A stretch of 64,000 nucleotides of DNA from Azospirillum oryzae (GCF_900177515.1 NZ_FXAK01000007.1:2278501-2342500); one strand, 5' to 3'; shown: positions 1-9,996, counted from the first letter of the stretch. Numbers and translations are program-made. Notes: generated by a model not told the origin, from the sequence alone.

Positions 1-703
1 CCAGCGTCTTCACATGGGCCGCGCGGGCGATCCGCACCGCCTCCATCCAGGTGGAATGGCCCCAGCCGACCCGCTGCGCCCACTCCTCGTCCGTGTAGGT
101 CGAGTCGTAGAGCAGCAGATCGACGCCATCGACTAGGTTCAGGATGTTGCGGTCGGGCTGGTCCGGCACATGTTCGGTGTCGGTGACATAGGCCACCGAC
201 CGGCCCTGATACTCGATCCGGTAGCCGGTGGCGCCGTCGGGGTGGTTCAGCGCCGCGGTGTGGATGCGCACCCCACCCTCCAGCTTGAAGCTGTGGCCGG
301 GCGGCACCTCCAGGAAGCTCAGATTGCCGCCCATGGTGCGCAGCGGCACCGGGAACAGCGGCCGTTCCATCTGGCGCGCCATCACCGATTCGATGTCGGG
401 ACTGCCGGTCAGATGGCCGGAGATCACCCGCAGGTCGAACCCCTTGGTGTAGGCCGGCGCGAAGAAGGGAAAACCGCTGATATGGTCCAGATGGGTATGA
501 CTCAGCAGCAGCGTCGCGCTGGTCACCCCCTCGGCCAGCAGCTTGCGGCCCAGCATCCGCAGTCCGGTGCCGGCATCGATGATGATCCGCTGCTTTCCCG
601 CCTGCACTTCGACGCAGGACGTATTGCCGCCGAAACCCAGATGCGAGGCCATCGGGCAGGGAATCGTGCCGCGCACCCCCCAGAAGGTGACTGAAAACCC
701 CAT
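1..703 (-). CDS. MBL-fold metallo-hydrolase (3' end outside window)
   Basis: Only the first 234 residues are present; the C-terminus lies beyond the left edge. The fold is recognised from the zinc-binding signature HTHLDH at residues 69-74, a following histidine in LNHPDG, and a YDSTYTDEE stretch carrying the bridging aspartate. The N-terminal GVRGTIPCP motif (about residues 9-17) is usual in a broad bacterial branch of metallo-beta-lactamase-fold hydrolases, many of which are phosphodiesterases. There is no signal peptide, so it should be cytoplasmic. The ATG is preceded by GGAGG at a good distance. It lies downstream of purL on the same strand but is separated from it by a strong terminator, so it is probably an independent unit. 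The substrate cannot be told from sequence. Confidence 0.85.
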   Translation of the reverse strand, partial: MGFSVTFWGVRGTIPCPMASHLGFGGNTSCVEVQAGKQRIIIDAGTGLRMLGRKLLAEGVTSATLLLSHTHLDHISGFPFFAPAYTKGFDLRVISGHLTGSPDIESVMARQMERPLFPVPLRTMGGNLSFLEVPPGHSFKLEGGVRIHTAALNHPDGATGYRIEYQGRSVAYVTDTEHVPDQPDRNILNLVDGVDLLLYDSTYTDEEWAQRVGWGHSTWMEAVRIARAAHVKTL

Positions 704-815
704 ACCCCCGCCTCCAGGCGCAACGATGCACCGTTCCAACCCCTTTGGACGGCGAGTTTAGCGCGATCCTTCGGTATGTACACGATGGTGGACGTTCGGC
801 AAGGAATGATCGCCG

Positions 816-852
816 AAAAACGGACGGGGCCGCTTCACAGGAAGCGACCCCG
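816..852 (-). terminator. Rho-independent terminator after purL
   Basis: On the minus strand a 12-bp stem (825-836 with 841-852, one mismatch) with an ACAG-type tetraloop is followed by a TTTTT run (complement of 816-820). It sits 25 bp past the purL stop codon. Confidence 0.8.
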
Positions 853-877
853 CCAATCGTCCTGCCTTTCGACCGTC

Positions 878-3099
878 TTACAGCTCGGCAGCCATGTAGG
901 TGGGCAGCCAGCCTTCGTTGGCATCGCGCAGGCGCTTCAGCGAGACGATGTCGCCGCCACGGCCCGACAGCGCGGTGCCGCGGGTCTCGCCCAGCACGCT
1001 GACCGGCACGCCGGCGGCCTTGGCCTTCTCCTGCACCGTCGCGGCGACGTCCGGACGGACGGCCAGGACGTAGCGGCCCTGGTCCTCGCCGAACAGCACG
1101 CGCGGACCGGCGCCGTCGAAGGCGGTCAGATAGGCGCCGACGCCGCCGGCCAGCGCCATCTCGGCGATGGTGACGATCAGGCCGCCATCGGCCACGTCAT
1201 GACTCGACACCACCAGACCTTCGCGGATCAGGCCACGGACGAAGTCGCCGTTGCGGCGCTCCACCGCCAGATCGACCGGCGGGGGAGCCCCCTCTTCGCG
1301 GCCGAGGATCTCGCGCAGGAAGATCGACTGGCCGATATGGCCTTTCGTCTCGCCCACGGCGAGGATCACGTCGCCCTCGTTCTTGAAGGCGATGCCGACC
1401 GCGATCATCGCGTCCGGCATGATGCCGACGCCGCCGATGGCCGGGGTGGGCAGGATCGCCTCGCCGTTGGTCTCGTTGTAGAGCGAGACGTTGCCCGACA
1501 CGACCGGGAAGTCCAGCGCCTTGCAGGCCTCGCCGATGCCCTGAACGGCGCCGACGAACTGACCCATGATCCGCGGCTTCTCGGGGTTGCCGAAGTTCAT
1601 GTTGTCGGTGATGGCGAGCGGCAGGGCGCCCACCGCCGACAGGTTGCGCCACGCCTCGGCCACCGCTTGGCGGCCGCCCTCGACCGGATCGGCCAGGCAG
1701 TAGCGCGGGGTGCAGTCGGTGGTGATGGCGACCGCCTTGGTCTGGCCCGGCACGCGGACGACCGCGGCATCGGCCTGCCCCGACATGAAGCGGGTGTCGC
1801 CGCCGACGAGGCTGTCATACTGCTCCCAGATCCAGCGCTTGGAAGCCAGGTCGGGGCAGCCGAACAGCTTGGTCAGCGTATCGCCCAAATCGCCGGAATA
1901 ACCGGCCAGCGCGCTGTCGTCGACGTCCGACGCCTTCGGCGTCGGCTCCCACGGACGGTTGTATTCCGGCGCGGCGTTGGACACCGGGGCGATCGGCATG
2001 TCGCACCAGGTCTCGCCATACATCTTGATGACGAGGTTGCCGGTGTCGGTCAGGTGGCCGATGACGGCGAAGTCCAGTTCCCACTTGTCGAAGATGGCCT
2101 TCGCCACCTCCTCGCGGCCGGGCTTCAGGATGATCAGCATGCGCTCCTGGCTTTCGGAGAGCATGATCTCATAGGGCGTCATCGCCTGTTCGCGCATCGG
2201 CAGGGTGTCGAGCGTCAGCTCGATGCCCAGGCCGCCCTTGCCCGCCATCTCGACCGAGCTGGAAGTCAGGCCGGCCGCGCCCATGTCCTGGATGGCGACG
2301 ATGGCGTCGGTCTCCATCAACTCCAGGCAGGCTTCGATCAGCAGCTTCTCGGTGAAGGGGTCGCCGACCTGCACGGTCGGGCGCTTCTCCTCCGAATCCT
2401 CGGTGAACTCCGCCGACGCCATGGTGGCGCCGTGGATGCCGTCGCGGCCGGTCTTGGACCCGACATAGACGACCGGGTTGCCGATTCCGGCGGCGGCCGA
2501 ATAGAAGATCTTGTCGGTCTTGGCGACACCCACGGTCATGGCGTTGACCAGGATGTTGCCGTTGAAGGCCGGGTGGAAGTTGGTCTCGCCCCCCACGGTC
2601 GGCACGCCGACGCAGTTGCCGTAATGGGCGATGCCGGCGACCACGCCCGACACCAGATGGCGGGTCTTGGAATGGTCGGGCGAGCCGAAACGCAGCGCGT
2701 TCATGTTGGCGATGGGGCGGGCGCCCATGGTGAACACGTCGCGCAGGATGCCGCCGACGCCCGTCGCCGCGCCCTGGAAGGGCTCGATGTAGGACGGGTG
2801 GTTGTGGCTCTCCATCTTGAAGATGACGGCGTCGCCGTCGCCGATGTCGACCACGCCGGCATTCTCGCCGGGGCCGCAGATCACCTGCGGGCCGGTGGTC
2901 GGCAGCGTCTTCAGCCACACCTTGGACGACTTGTAGGAGCAATGCTCCGACCACATGACCGAGATGATGCCCAGTTCGGTGAAGGTCGGGGTGCGGCCCA
3001 GGATGTCCAGGGCGTTCTGGTATTCCTCGGCGGACAGGCCGAACTCCTTGGCGAGTTCGACGGTGACCGGACGCTCCTGCGCCTTGGTAGCTTCAGCGC

Positions 3100-3103
<4 letters not shown>
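878..3103 (-). CDS. purL: Phosphoribosylformylglycinamidine synthase subunit PurL
   Basis: Synthetase subunit of FGAM synthase (small PurL type, 741 aa), fourth step of de novo purine synthesis: FGAR + ATP + glutamine-derived ammonia to FGAM. The N-terminal SEHCSYK motif (residues 52-58, with the conserved His) and the glycine-rich AIR-synthase-like ATP-binding segments are intact. The GTG start at 3103 overlaps the purQ stop codon as GTGA, which implies translational coupling with the glutaminase subunit. The same frame stays open much further upstream, but that part lies antisense-free inside purQ and is not family sequence. The length is normal for the PurS/PurQ/PurL three-subunit system. 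Confidence 0.97.
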
Positions 3104-3789
<686 letters not shown>

Positions 3790-4067
3790 GGGGCGGTCAA
3801 AATCCGGCGTCGTGAGGGGGAGGAGTTCGCGCCGGACACTAAAGCCGCCGCCCCGGCAAAGCAAGAGTCGGAGGGGATGAAACACAGCCATTTGGCTGAG
3901 CTGAGTCGCGTTCTATGCATACCGCGGTAGCGATTTGTGCGACCCTGACTTTAATGAAGGCTGCTAAACTGTTCTAAGGATTGCAAAAATAATAGCTGTT
4001 GCGGCAGTGGGACCGTCATGATATGGCCCGCCTCCAGCCAGTTGTTGCCTTTTGCAGGAGTGTGTGC

Positions 4068-4292
4068 GTGTCCAGGCAGTTCATAACCGGGTTTCTGGAA
4101 GAGACGCCAGAAACGATTGAACGCTTCCGTAAGCTTGTTGACCGCACCCCGATTCAGGAGCCTGCGAACGGCGGCCCATCGGATGAAGAGTTCTGTGATG
4201 AGCTGTTGTCCGTTACTGACGACCTCATGACGGCACCCGACACATTCCCCGATCCTTCTTTCACGGCCGGTCTTTATCAGACGAAGCGCTAA
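4068..4292 (+). CDS. Hypothetical small acidic protein, low-GC cassette gene 1
   Basis: No family recognised. The 74-residue product starting MSRQFITGFLEETPETIERF is acidic and has no membrane segment. I chose the GTG at 4068 because AGGAG sits 7 bases ahead of it; the in-frame ATG at 4023 and TTG at 3999 have no ribosome-binding site. Base composition is clearly less GC-rich than the flanking purQ and amt genes. It is followed after 58 bp by a second low-GC gene in the same direction, so the two probably form one transcript. The pair sits where purS would be expected. Function unknown; transfer is an inference from composition and position. Confidence 0.6.
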   Translation: MSRQFITGFLEETPETIERFRKLVDRTPIQEPANGGPSDEEFCDELLSVTDDLMTAPDTFPDPSFTAGLYQTKR

Positions 4293-4350
4293 CGGCGGCT
4301 TCTTCGCCGTCCAACCTCAAAAATCCCTCTCCGGGTGCCGGATCTATCGT

Positions 4351-4887
4351 ATGAACAGCGACCGCGTCGCCCTGCAAGCCTTCAGGCTTCGCAATTTTCT
4401 GTTTGCCCTCTGCAAACGTAACAAGGTTCAGATTGAGCTTTCAGACGATTGCCTGGTTCAGGTGGCTTCCCATTATCAGAAAGACTTGGGAAAGCTCGAA
4501 TATCACCAAGGCAATGAGATTTCCGTCAACAAGCGGATCGCCGGACTCGCTTTCTGGGTCCGTCGCCTGAAGCCGATCCGGTACGCTGCAAAGATCCATG
4601 AGGATGTCGAGATCTGCGACATCAACGAGCAGGTATCCGTCTGGCTTATGCACGAACTTCTGCTTCGGTGCGCCGACCATCGGTTCGCCGCCGCGATCAT
4701 GAAAGACGTCGATGGTGGGCCACGCGCATCACGTTTGCAGTCTTACTTGGCGGCTTATTGGAAAATCTCCGATTCCTTCAACTACACGTCTCTGATCTAC
4801 AATCTGCGCTTCCGCAACATCAGCCCCCATCACATGGCGCTGCTGCTGGATTCCATCACCACCGGCTTCGTCCTCAAGCACTCGTAG
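4351..4887 (+). CDS. Hypothetical protein, low-GC cassette gene 2
   Basis: No family recognised. The product has 178 residues and no signal peptide or convincing membrane helix. It is mixed alpha-helical in appearance, with clusters of aromatic and basic residues (KRNKVQIEL, FWVRRLKPIRYAAKIHEDVEI). Codon third positions are less GC-biased than those of the neighbours. It follows the 74-aa gene on the same strand and ends just before a strong palindromic hairpin (4918-4940) shared with the converging amt gene. The start ATG has only a weak GGA box. Possibly an accessory regulator or toxin/antitoxin-like pair, but no motif supports any specific role. Confidence 0.65.
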   Translation: MNSDRVALQAFRLRNFLFALCKRNKVQIELSDDCLVQVASHYQKDLGKLEYHQGNEISVNKRIAGLAFWVRRLKPIRYAAKIHEDVEICDINEQVSVWLMHELLLRCADHRFAAAIMKDVDGGPRASRLQSYLAAYWKISDSFNYTSLIYNLRFRNISPHHMALLLDSITTGFVLKHS

Positions 4888-4917
4888 CCCGCTTGACCGA
4901 GACGCCGCGCTGGGATC

Positions 4918-4940
4918 GGAGCGCCGGCTCCCGGCGCTCC
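4918..4940. terminator. Bidirectional hairpin between cassette gene 2 and amt
   Basis: Perfect 10-bp stem GGAGCGCCGG/CCGGCGCTCC with a CTC loop between two converging genes. There is no clear T-run (ATAT follows on the plus strand), so termination is inferred from position and stem strength. Confidence 0.5.
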
Positions 4941-4951
4941 ATATCTGCGCC

Positions 4952-6178
4952 TCACATCCCCGGCGCGTCCTCTTCCGGGTACGCGGTGATGTGGTGCAAC
5001 GACAGGTCGGCGCCCTTATACTCCTGTTCGGGGTCGAGGCGGATGCCGACGGTGACGCGCAGCAGGCCGTAGACCGCCAGACCGGCGGCGAATCCGAAGC
5101 CGGCGCCGCCCAACGTGCCGACGATCTGGCTGAGGATCGACACCCCGCCCAAGCCGCCCAGCGCCTCCTGCCCGAACACGCCGGCCAGCAGGCCGCCGGT
5201 CAGGCCGCACAACCCGTGCAGCGGCCAGACGCCCAGCACGTCGTCGATCTTCCAGTCGATCTGGCACTTGTTGAAGGCCCAGACGAACAGCAGGCCGGCG
5301 ATGCCGCCGGTGAGCAGCGCGCCCAGCGGGTGCATGACGTCGGAGCCGGCGCAGACCGCCACCAGACCGGCCAGCGCGCCGTTGTGGACGAAACCGGGGT
5401 CGGTGCGGCTGATGACCAGCGAAGTGACGATGCCGCCGACCATCGCCATCAGCGAATTCAGCGCGACCAGCCCGGTCACGCCGTCCAGAACCTGCGCGCT
5501 CATCACATTGAAGCCGAACCAGCCCACGCACAGCACCCAGGCTCCCAAGGCCAGGAAGGGGATGTTCGACGGTGGAATGGCGATCAGCGAGCCGTTGGGA
5601 CGGTAGCGGCCGCGGCGGTTGCCCAGGTTCAGCACGGCCCCCAGCGCCACCCAGCCGCCGAAGGCGTGCACCACCACCGATCCCGCGAAGTCATGAAAGG
5701 GCTGGCCGAAGGTCGCCGCCATCCAGCCTTGCAGCCCGAAGCGGGTGCCCCACACGGTGCCTTCCAGCAGCGGGTAGAACAGCGCGATCAGCGCCAGCGT
5801 GGCGCCGGCTTGCGGCCAAAATTTGGCGCGCTCGGCGATGCCGCCCGACACGATGGCCGGCACCGCGGCGGCGAAGGTCGCCAGGAAGAAGAACTTCACC
5901 AGATCATAGCCGTAAGCCGCGAAGCCGCCGGCACCCTTGCCGACCAGCGTGTGGGCGTCGGCGAAGAAATCGAGGCCGTAGGCGACCGCATAGCCGATGA
6001 AGAAATAGGCGATGGTCGACATGGCGAAGTCCGACAGGATCTTCACCAGTGCGTTGACCTGATTCTTGCGCCGGACCGTCCCGACCTCCAGCAGGGCGAA
6101 GCCGCAATGCATCGCCAGCACCATCACAGCGCCCATCAGCACGAAAAGGACGTCGCCACCCGTCTTTGCCGCATCCAT
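4952..6178 (-). CDS. amt: Amt/MEP/Rh family ammonium transporter
   Basis: Integral inner-membrane ammonium channel (408 aa, about 11 transmembrane helices). The twin pore histidines are visible in SVVVHAFGG (helix 5) and WPLHGLCGL (helix 10), and the FGFN and SGGIAER-type signatures of Amt are present. ATG at 6178 is preferred over the GTG at 6184 because GAAGG lies 9 bases before it. No glnK/glnB gene is adjacent, unlike the usual glnK-amtB pair, so nitrogen control through a PII protein would have to come from elsewhere. I could not identify a convincing sigma-54 promoter upstream. The gene converges on the low-GC cassette. Confidence 0.93.
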   Translation of the reverse strand: MDAAKTGGDVLFVLMGAVMVLAMHCGFALLEVGTVRRKNQVNALVKILSDFAMSTIAYFFIGYAVAYGLDFFADAHTLVGKGAGGFAAYGYDLVKFFFLATFAAAVPAIVSGGIAERAKFWPQAGATLALIALFYPLLEGTVWGTRFGLQGWMAATFGQPFHDFAGSVVVHAFGGWVALGAVLNLGNRRGRYRPNGSLIAIPPSNIPFLALGAWVLCVGWFGFNVMSAQVLDGVTGLVALNSLMAMVGGIVTSLVISRTDPGFVHNGALAGLVAVCAGSDVMHPLGALLTGGIAGLLFVWAFNKCQIDWKIDDVLGVWPLHGLCGLTGGLLAGVFGQEALGGLGGVSILSQIVGTLGGAGFGFAAGLAVYGLLRVTVGIRLDPEQEYKGADLSLHHITAYPEEDAPGM

Positions 6179-6293
6179 TTGCACAAGCCTTCAGCATTTT
6201 GCCCAAAAAAGCGGCAGATTGCTAACAGATCAGGCAAATATGCGCAAGGGCCTAGCTGACGTTTGGACAGGCAGAGTGGCGGAAATGCAGCAC

Positions 6294-6328
6294 AAAAAAG
6301 CGGGCGAACCCGCTTTGGGTTGCCCGCT
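6294..6328 (-). terminator. Rho-independent terminator after pmbA
   Basis: Minus-strand stem AGCGGGC/GCCCGCT enclosing a second small hairpin (AACCC/GGGTT), followed by a run of six T. It ends the pmbA transcript upstream of amt. Confidence 0.85.
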
Positions 6329-6393
6329 GTCTGCGCAAGAACGATGCCAAATGATGAAGAGACGGGCGGAAGTGCCTCCGCCCTAAGCTACGC

Positions 6394-7764
6394 CTACATA
6401 CCGGCGATGGTCATGCCGTCGATGCGCACGGTCGGCGCATCCATGCCGAAGCGCAGTTCCAGATCGTCCGCGGCTTCCATGTTCAGGAACATGTCCTTGA
6501 GGTTGCCGGCGATGGTGATCTCGTTGACGGGATAGGTGATCTGGCCGTTCTCGATCCAGAAGCCGCCGGCGCCACGGCTGTAGTCGCCGGTGACGCCGTT
6601 GACGCCCATGCCCATCAGATCGGTGACGTAGAAGCCGTCCTTGATCTCCGCCAGCATGTCGGCACGGCTGCGCTTGCCGGCGGCCATGTAGACGTTGGCC
6701 GGCGCCGGGCCCGGAGGGCCGGAGGTGCCGCGGGCGGCGTGGCCGGTGGTCTGCAGGCCGAGTTGCCGCGCCGACCGCAGGTCGAGCAGCCATGTCGTCA
6801 GCACGCCGTCCTCGATGATCGTGCGGCGCGACACTTCGACGCCCTCGGCATCGAAGGGGCGGGAACGCAGGCCGCGCTTCACATGCGGGTCATCGACGAT
6901 GGTGATGGAGGGCGCGAAGATGCGCTGCCCCATCTTGTCCTTCAGGAAGCTGGTGCCACGGGCGATGCTGGGACCGCTGATGGCGCCGGTCAGATGACCG
7001 AGCAGGCCGCGCGACACCCGCGGGTCGAAGAACACCGGCACCTTGCAGCTCTTGACCCGGCGCGGGTTCAGGCGGCGGACGGCACGCTCGCCGGCCTCGC
7101 GGCCGATCTCGGCCGGATCGCGCAGGTCGGCGCCATAGACCTTGCTGTCATAGTCGTAGTCGCGCTCCATTCCCGTCCCGGTCCCGGCCAGGACGGAGGC
7201 CGACAGCGACTGGCGCGACACGCCATAGCTGCCGGCAAAGCCATTGGACGCGGCGATCGCGATGGTCGAACGGCTCCAGCCGGCGTCGCCCCCTTCGGAA
7301 TTGGTGACGCCCTGAACCGCCAGCGCCGCCTCTTCGGCGATGCGGGCGCGCTCGATCAGCGTTTCCGCAGACGGTTCCTCGCTGTCGCAGATGTCGAGGT
7401 CGGGCCAGCTGCGGGCCAACTGCTCCGGATCGGCGATTCCGGCAAAGCCGTCCTCCGGCACCACGCGGGCCATGGCGATGGCGCGCTCGACCAACTCGTC
7501 CAGCGCCTTGCCGCTGCGGTCGGTGGAGGAGACGATGGCCTGCCGCTTGCCGACGAACACCCGCAGGCCGAGATCGCCGGATTCGGAGCGCTCCAGCTTT
7601 TCGGTCTGGCCCAGCCGATGGGAAAGGGAGACGGACGCGCTGTCGAACAGCACGGCATCGGCGGCATCCGCACCGGCGGCGCGCGCCTTGGCGATCAGGT
7701 CGTCCAGCAGATTCAGGACCCCGGACGAATCCGTCTTGTGCTGGTCGTTCGGCGAAACGGTCAT
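6394..7764 (-). CDS. pmbA: TldE/PmbA family peptidase subunit
   Basis: Inactive partner subunit of the TldD/TldE heterodimeric metalloprotease (456 aa), which trims unfolded peptides and matures some modified peptides such as microcin B17. The N-terminal helical-sheet domain (LGLRVFVGKRQAIVSSTD, about 70-90) and the C-terminal barrel with GHAARGTSGPPGPAPANVYM and GVTGDYSRGAGGFWIENG are characteristic. TldE, unlike TldD, has no zinc-ligand set, and no HExxxH is seen here. ATG 7764 has GGAGAG upstream; the longer frame starts within the DoxX terminator palindrome and is rejected. tldD is not in the window. Confidence 0.93.
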   Translation of the reverse strand: MTVSPNDQHKTDSSGVLNLLDDLIAKARAAGADAADAVLFDSASVSLSHRLGQTEKLERSESGDLGLRVFVGKRQAIVSSTDRSGKALDELVERAIAMARVVPEDGFAGIADPEQLARSWPDLDICDSEEPSAETLIERARIAEEAALAVQGVTNSEGGDAGWSRSTIAIAASNGFAGSYGVSRQSLSASVLAGTGTGMERDYDYDSKVYGADLRDPAEIGREAGERAVRRLNPRRVKSCKVPVFFDPRVSRGLLGHLTGAISGPSIARGTSFLKDKMGQRIFAPSITIVDDPHVKRGLRSRPFDAEGVEVSRRTIIEDGVLTTWLLDLRSARQLGLQTTGHAARGTSGPPGPAPANVYMAAGKRSRADMLAEIKDGFYVTDLMGMGVNGVTGDYSRGAGGFWIENGQITYPVNEITIAGNLKDMFLNMEAADDLELRFGMDAPTVRIDGMTIAGM

Positions 7765-7807
7765 CAGGCTCTCCGGTTGGTCTCCGTCCTGTCTACCAAA
7801 TGGGACG

Positions 7808-7858
7808 GCGACGCGGAACGGGGAAGAGGCAAATTGCCCCCTCCCCGCTCCGCGTCGC
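7808..7858. repeat. 25-bp inverted repeat between doxX-like gene and pmbA
   Basis: Two 25-bp arms (7808-7832 and 7834-7858) are reverse complements except for three A/G differences that would be G-U wobbles in RNA; the loop is a single base. It lies 26 bp past the DoxX-family stop codon, so it probably terminates or protects that transcript, though no T-run follows it. Confidence 0.7.
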
Positions 7859-7884
7859 AACCGAATGCTGGTTTCTATTGCGGA

Positions 7885-8316
7885 TCAGGCCAGCTCGCGA
7901 CGGGCCGGTGAGGCGGTCAGCGCCGGAACCTTCAGCGCGAAGGCGCCCTCACCCAGCAGCGACTGCACCACCAGCAGGACCGTCCAGAAGGCCGGGAACT
8001 CCCAACCGCCGCCCTGGGCGTTGAAGACCCAGCCATTGCCGACATGCTGCAGCGTGGCGCCGATCATGATCGGCAGCAGGGCCAGCGCGATCCAGCGGGT
8101 GTAGACACCGGCGATCAGCAGCAGCCCGCCGCCGATCTCGCCCAGGATCACCAGATAGGCGAAGAAACCGGGATAGCCGATGCTTTCAAAGTAGCCGACG
8201 GTGCCGGGAATGGTGAAGGTCAGCACCTTCAGCACCAAGCCGTGGGCCAGGAACAGCAGGCCGAGGCCGACGCGCAGCAGGAAGGCGGCATAGGGGGCGG
8301 TGCGATTGTCGATCAT
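7885..8316 (-). CDS. DoxX family membrane protein
   Basis: Small inner-membrane protein (143 aa) with four predicted hydrophobic helices: LLRVGLGLLFLAHGL (about 13-28), the FFAYLVILGEIGGGLLLIAGV region, a third helix in ALALLPIMIGATL, and FPAFWTVLLVVQSLL. The RxGLGLLFLxHG start and the GExxGGLLLIxGxxTR motif are typical of the DoxX family. DoxX-like proteins are linked to thiol/quinone redox homeostasis in some bacteria, but the role in this organism is unknown. AGGAG precedes the ATG. It is the first gene before pmbA on this strand but is separated from it by a long palindrome. Confidence 0.88.
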   Translation of the reverse strand: MIDNRTAPYAAFLLRVGLGLLFLAHGLVLKVLTFTIPGTVGYFESIGYPGFFAYLVILGEIGGGLLLIAGVYTRWIALALLPIMIGATLQHVGNGWVFNAQGGGWEFPAFWTVLLVVQSLLGEGAFALKVPALTASPARRELA

Positions 8317-8616
8317 GGTCAGGGTCTCCTCGATCAGGGTGGCCGGTCAGGGCCGCGTTTTGTCTGAAGAGGAGATTAGGCCGGATCGAGGTGCGGGATA
8401 ATCAGCGGAGTTGATGAAGGCTTGTTGCGCAGGAAGAGACAATGGGTGAGGTGTAACGCCCTCTCCCGCCCCGGGAGAGGGAGGGGACCCGCGAAGCGGG
8501 GAGGGTGAGGGGCATTCCGAACATGGATTTCTGATCCTCGCCTTACCCCTCACCCTTCCCATGCTCCGCATGGGCCCCTTCCCTCTCCCGGGACGGGAGA
8601 GGGGATCCTCAGCGCA
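8317..8616. other. Intergenic region holding a composite palindromic repeat
   Basis: About 300 bp without a gene, between the doxX-like start and the cysS stop. Roughly half is the composite inverted repeat annotated at 8459-8603; the rest (8317-8458) should hold the promoter of the doxX-like gene. Confidence 0.7.
8459..8603. repeat. Composite hairpin repeat (CCCTCTCCC family), copy A
   Basis: Left arm 8459-8512 and right arm 8546-8603 are imperfect reverse complements. Each arm is itself a pair of small hairpins: a CCCTCTCCCG/CGGGAGAGGG-type stem and a GC-rich mini-hairpin. Related elements occur at 27924-27946 and 54320-54545. It lies directly downstream of cysS. Confidence 0.8.
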
Positions 8617-9996
8617 TCACCCCCGCTTCCAAGTCGTGCCCTGCGGGCCGTCTTCCAGGACGATTCCCTTGTCGGCCAGTTCCTTGCGGATGCGGTCGGC
8701 CTCGGCAAAGTTCTTCGCGGCGCGGGCCGCCTTGCGGTCGGCGATCAGCTGCTCGACGTCGGCATCGCTCAGCCCCTCGGCACCGCCGCCGGCCGGCGCC
8801 CAGCGGAACCATGCCTCCGGGTCCTGCTGCAGCAGGCCGAGCTGCTGCCCGGCCGCCAGCAGCGCGCCCTTGGCGGCAGCCTTCTCGGCGTCGCTCTTGG
8901 CCTTGTTCACCGCGGTTGCCAACTCGTGCAGATGCGCGATGGCGAGCGGGCTGTTCAGGTCGTCCTCCAGCGCCGCCAGCACGTCGAAGGGCAGCTCCGC
9001 CGCCATCGGCACCGGCTCGCCACGCAGGGCCTGATACCAGCGGTCGAGCGTGCCCTTTGCCTGCCGGATGCCGTCGCGGGTGAAGTCCAGCGGCTGGCGG
9101 TAATGCGCGCTCAGCAGGGTCAGGCGGATCGCCTCGCCAGGGAACTCGTCCAGCAGGTCGTGCACCGTGAAGAAGTTGCCGAGCGACTTCGACATCTTCT
9201 CGCCTTCGACCGTCACGAATCCGTTGTGGACCCAGGTGCGGGCCAACCGGTCGGTGCCGTTGGCGCAGCAGCTCTGCGCGATCTCGTTCTCATGGTGCGG
9301 GAAGATCAGGTCCAGCCCGCCGCCATGGATGTCGAAGGTGGCGCCGAGATGCTCCTTCGCCATGGCGGAGCACTCGATATGCCAACCCGGACGGCCGCGG
9401 CCCCATGGGCTGTCCCAGCCGGGCTGGTCCGGCGTGCTGGGCTTCCACAGCACGAAGTCGGAGGCATCGCGCTTGTAGGGAGCCACCTCCACCCGCGCGC
9501 CGGCGATCATGTCGTCCAGCGAACGGCGGGACAGCTGGCCATAGCTGGGCATCGACGGCACCGAGAACAGCACATGCCCTTCCGCGGCATAGGCGTTGCC
9601 GCGTTCGATCAGCGTGGCGATCAGCGCGATCATCTGGCCGATATGCTGGGTCGCCCGCGGCTCGATGGTCGGGCGGAGCGCGTTCAACGCGTCCATGTCG
9701 GCATGGAACAGGTCGGTGGTGCGCGCGGTCAGCGCGTCGATCGGCTCGCCGCTGTCGCGCGCCCGGTCGATGATCTTGTCGTCCACATCGGTGATGTTGC
9801 GGACATAGGTCACCGCCGGATAGAGCCGCGACAGCAGCCGGAACAGCAGGTCGAACACCACCACCGGTCGGGCGTTGCCGATGTGGGCGGTGTCGTAGAC
9901 GGTCGGACCACAGACATACATGCCGACATGGTCCGGGCGAAGCGGCTCGAAGCGCTCCTTACGGCGGGTCAGCGTGTTGTAGAGGTCCAACGGCAC
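8617..9996 (-). CDS. cysS: Cysteinyl-tRNA synthetase
   Basis: Class I aminoacyl-tRNA synthetase (459 aa) charging tRNA-Cys. Zinc-ligand Cys29 is in MYVCGPTVYDTAHIGN, which also carries the HIGH signature (HIGN, 39-42); the KMSKS loop is intact as EKMSKSLGNFF (about residue 270). The C-terminal DALR-like helical domain ends KAARAAKNFAEADRIRKELADKG. The GTG start has GGAG upstream and follows gltX by 38 bp on the same strand, so gltX-cysS is a likely operon. The repeat element at 8459-8603 follows its stop codon. Confidence 0.96.
   Translation of the reverse strand: MPLDLYNTLTRRKERFEPLRPDHVGMYVCGPTVYDTAHIGNARPVVVFDLLFRLLSRLYPAVTYVRNITDVDDKIIDRARDSGEPIDALTARTTDLFHADMDALNALRPTIEPRATQHIGQMIALIATLIERGNAYAAEGHVLFSVPSMPSYGQLSRRSLDDMIAGARVEVAPYKRDASDFVLWKPSTPDQPGWDSPWGRGRPGWHIECSAMAKEHLGATFDIHGGGLDLIFPHHENEIAQSCCANGTDRLARTWVHNGFVTVEGEKMSKSLGNFFTVHDLLDEFPGEAIRLTLLSAHYRQPLDFTRDGIRQAKGTLDRWYQALRGEPVPMAAELPFDVLAALEDDLNSPLAIAHLHELATAVNKAKSDAEKAAAKGALLAAGQQLGLLQQDPEAWFRWAPAGGGAEGLSDADVEQLIADRKAARAAKNFAEADRIRKELADKGIVLEDGPQGTTWKRG

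Noticed and set aside
6185..6293. Sigma-54 promoter upstream of amt
   Set aside because: GG and GC pairs are present but the 10-bp spacing of a -24/-12 element is not met.
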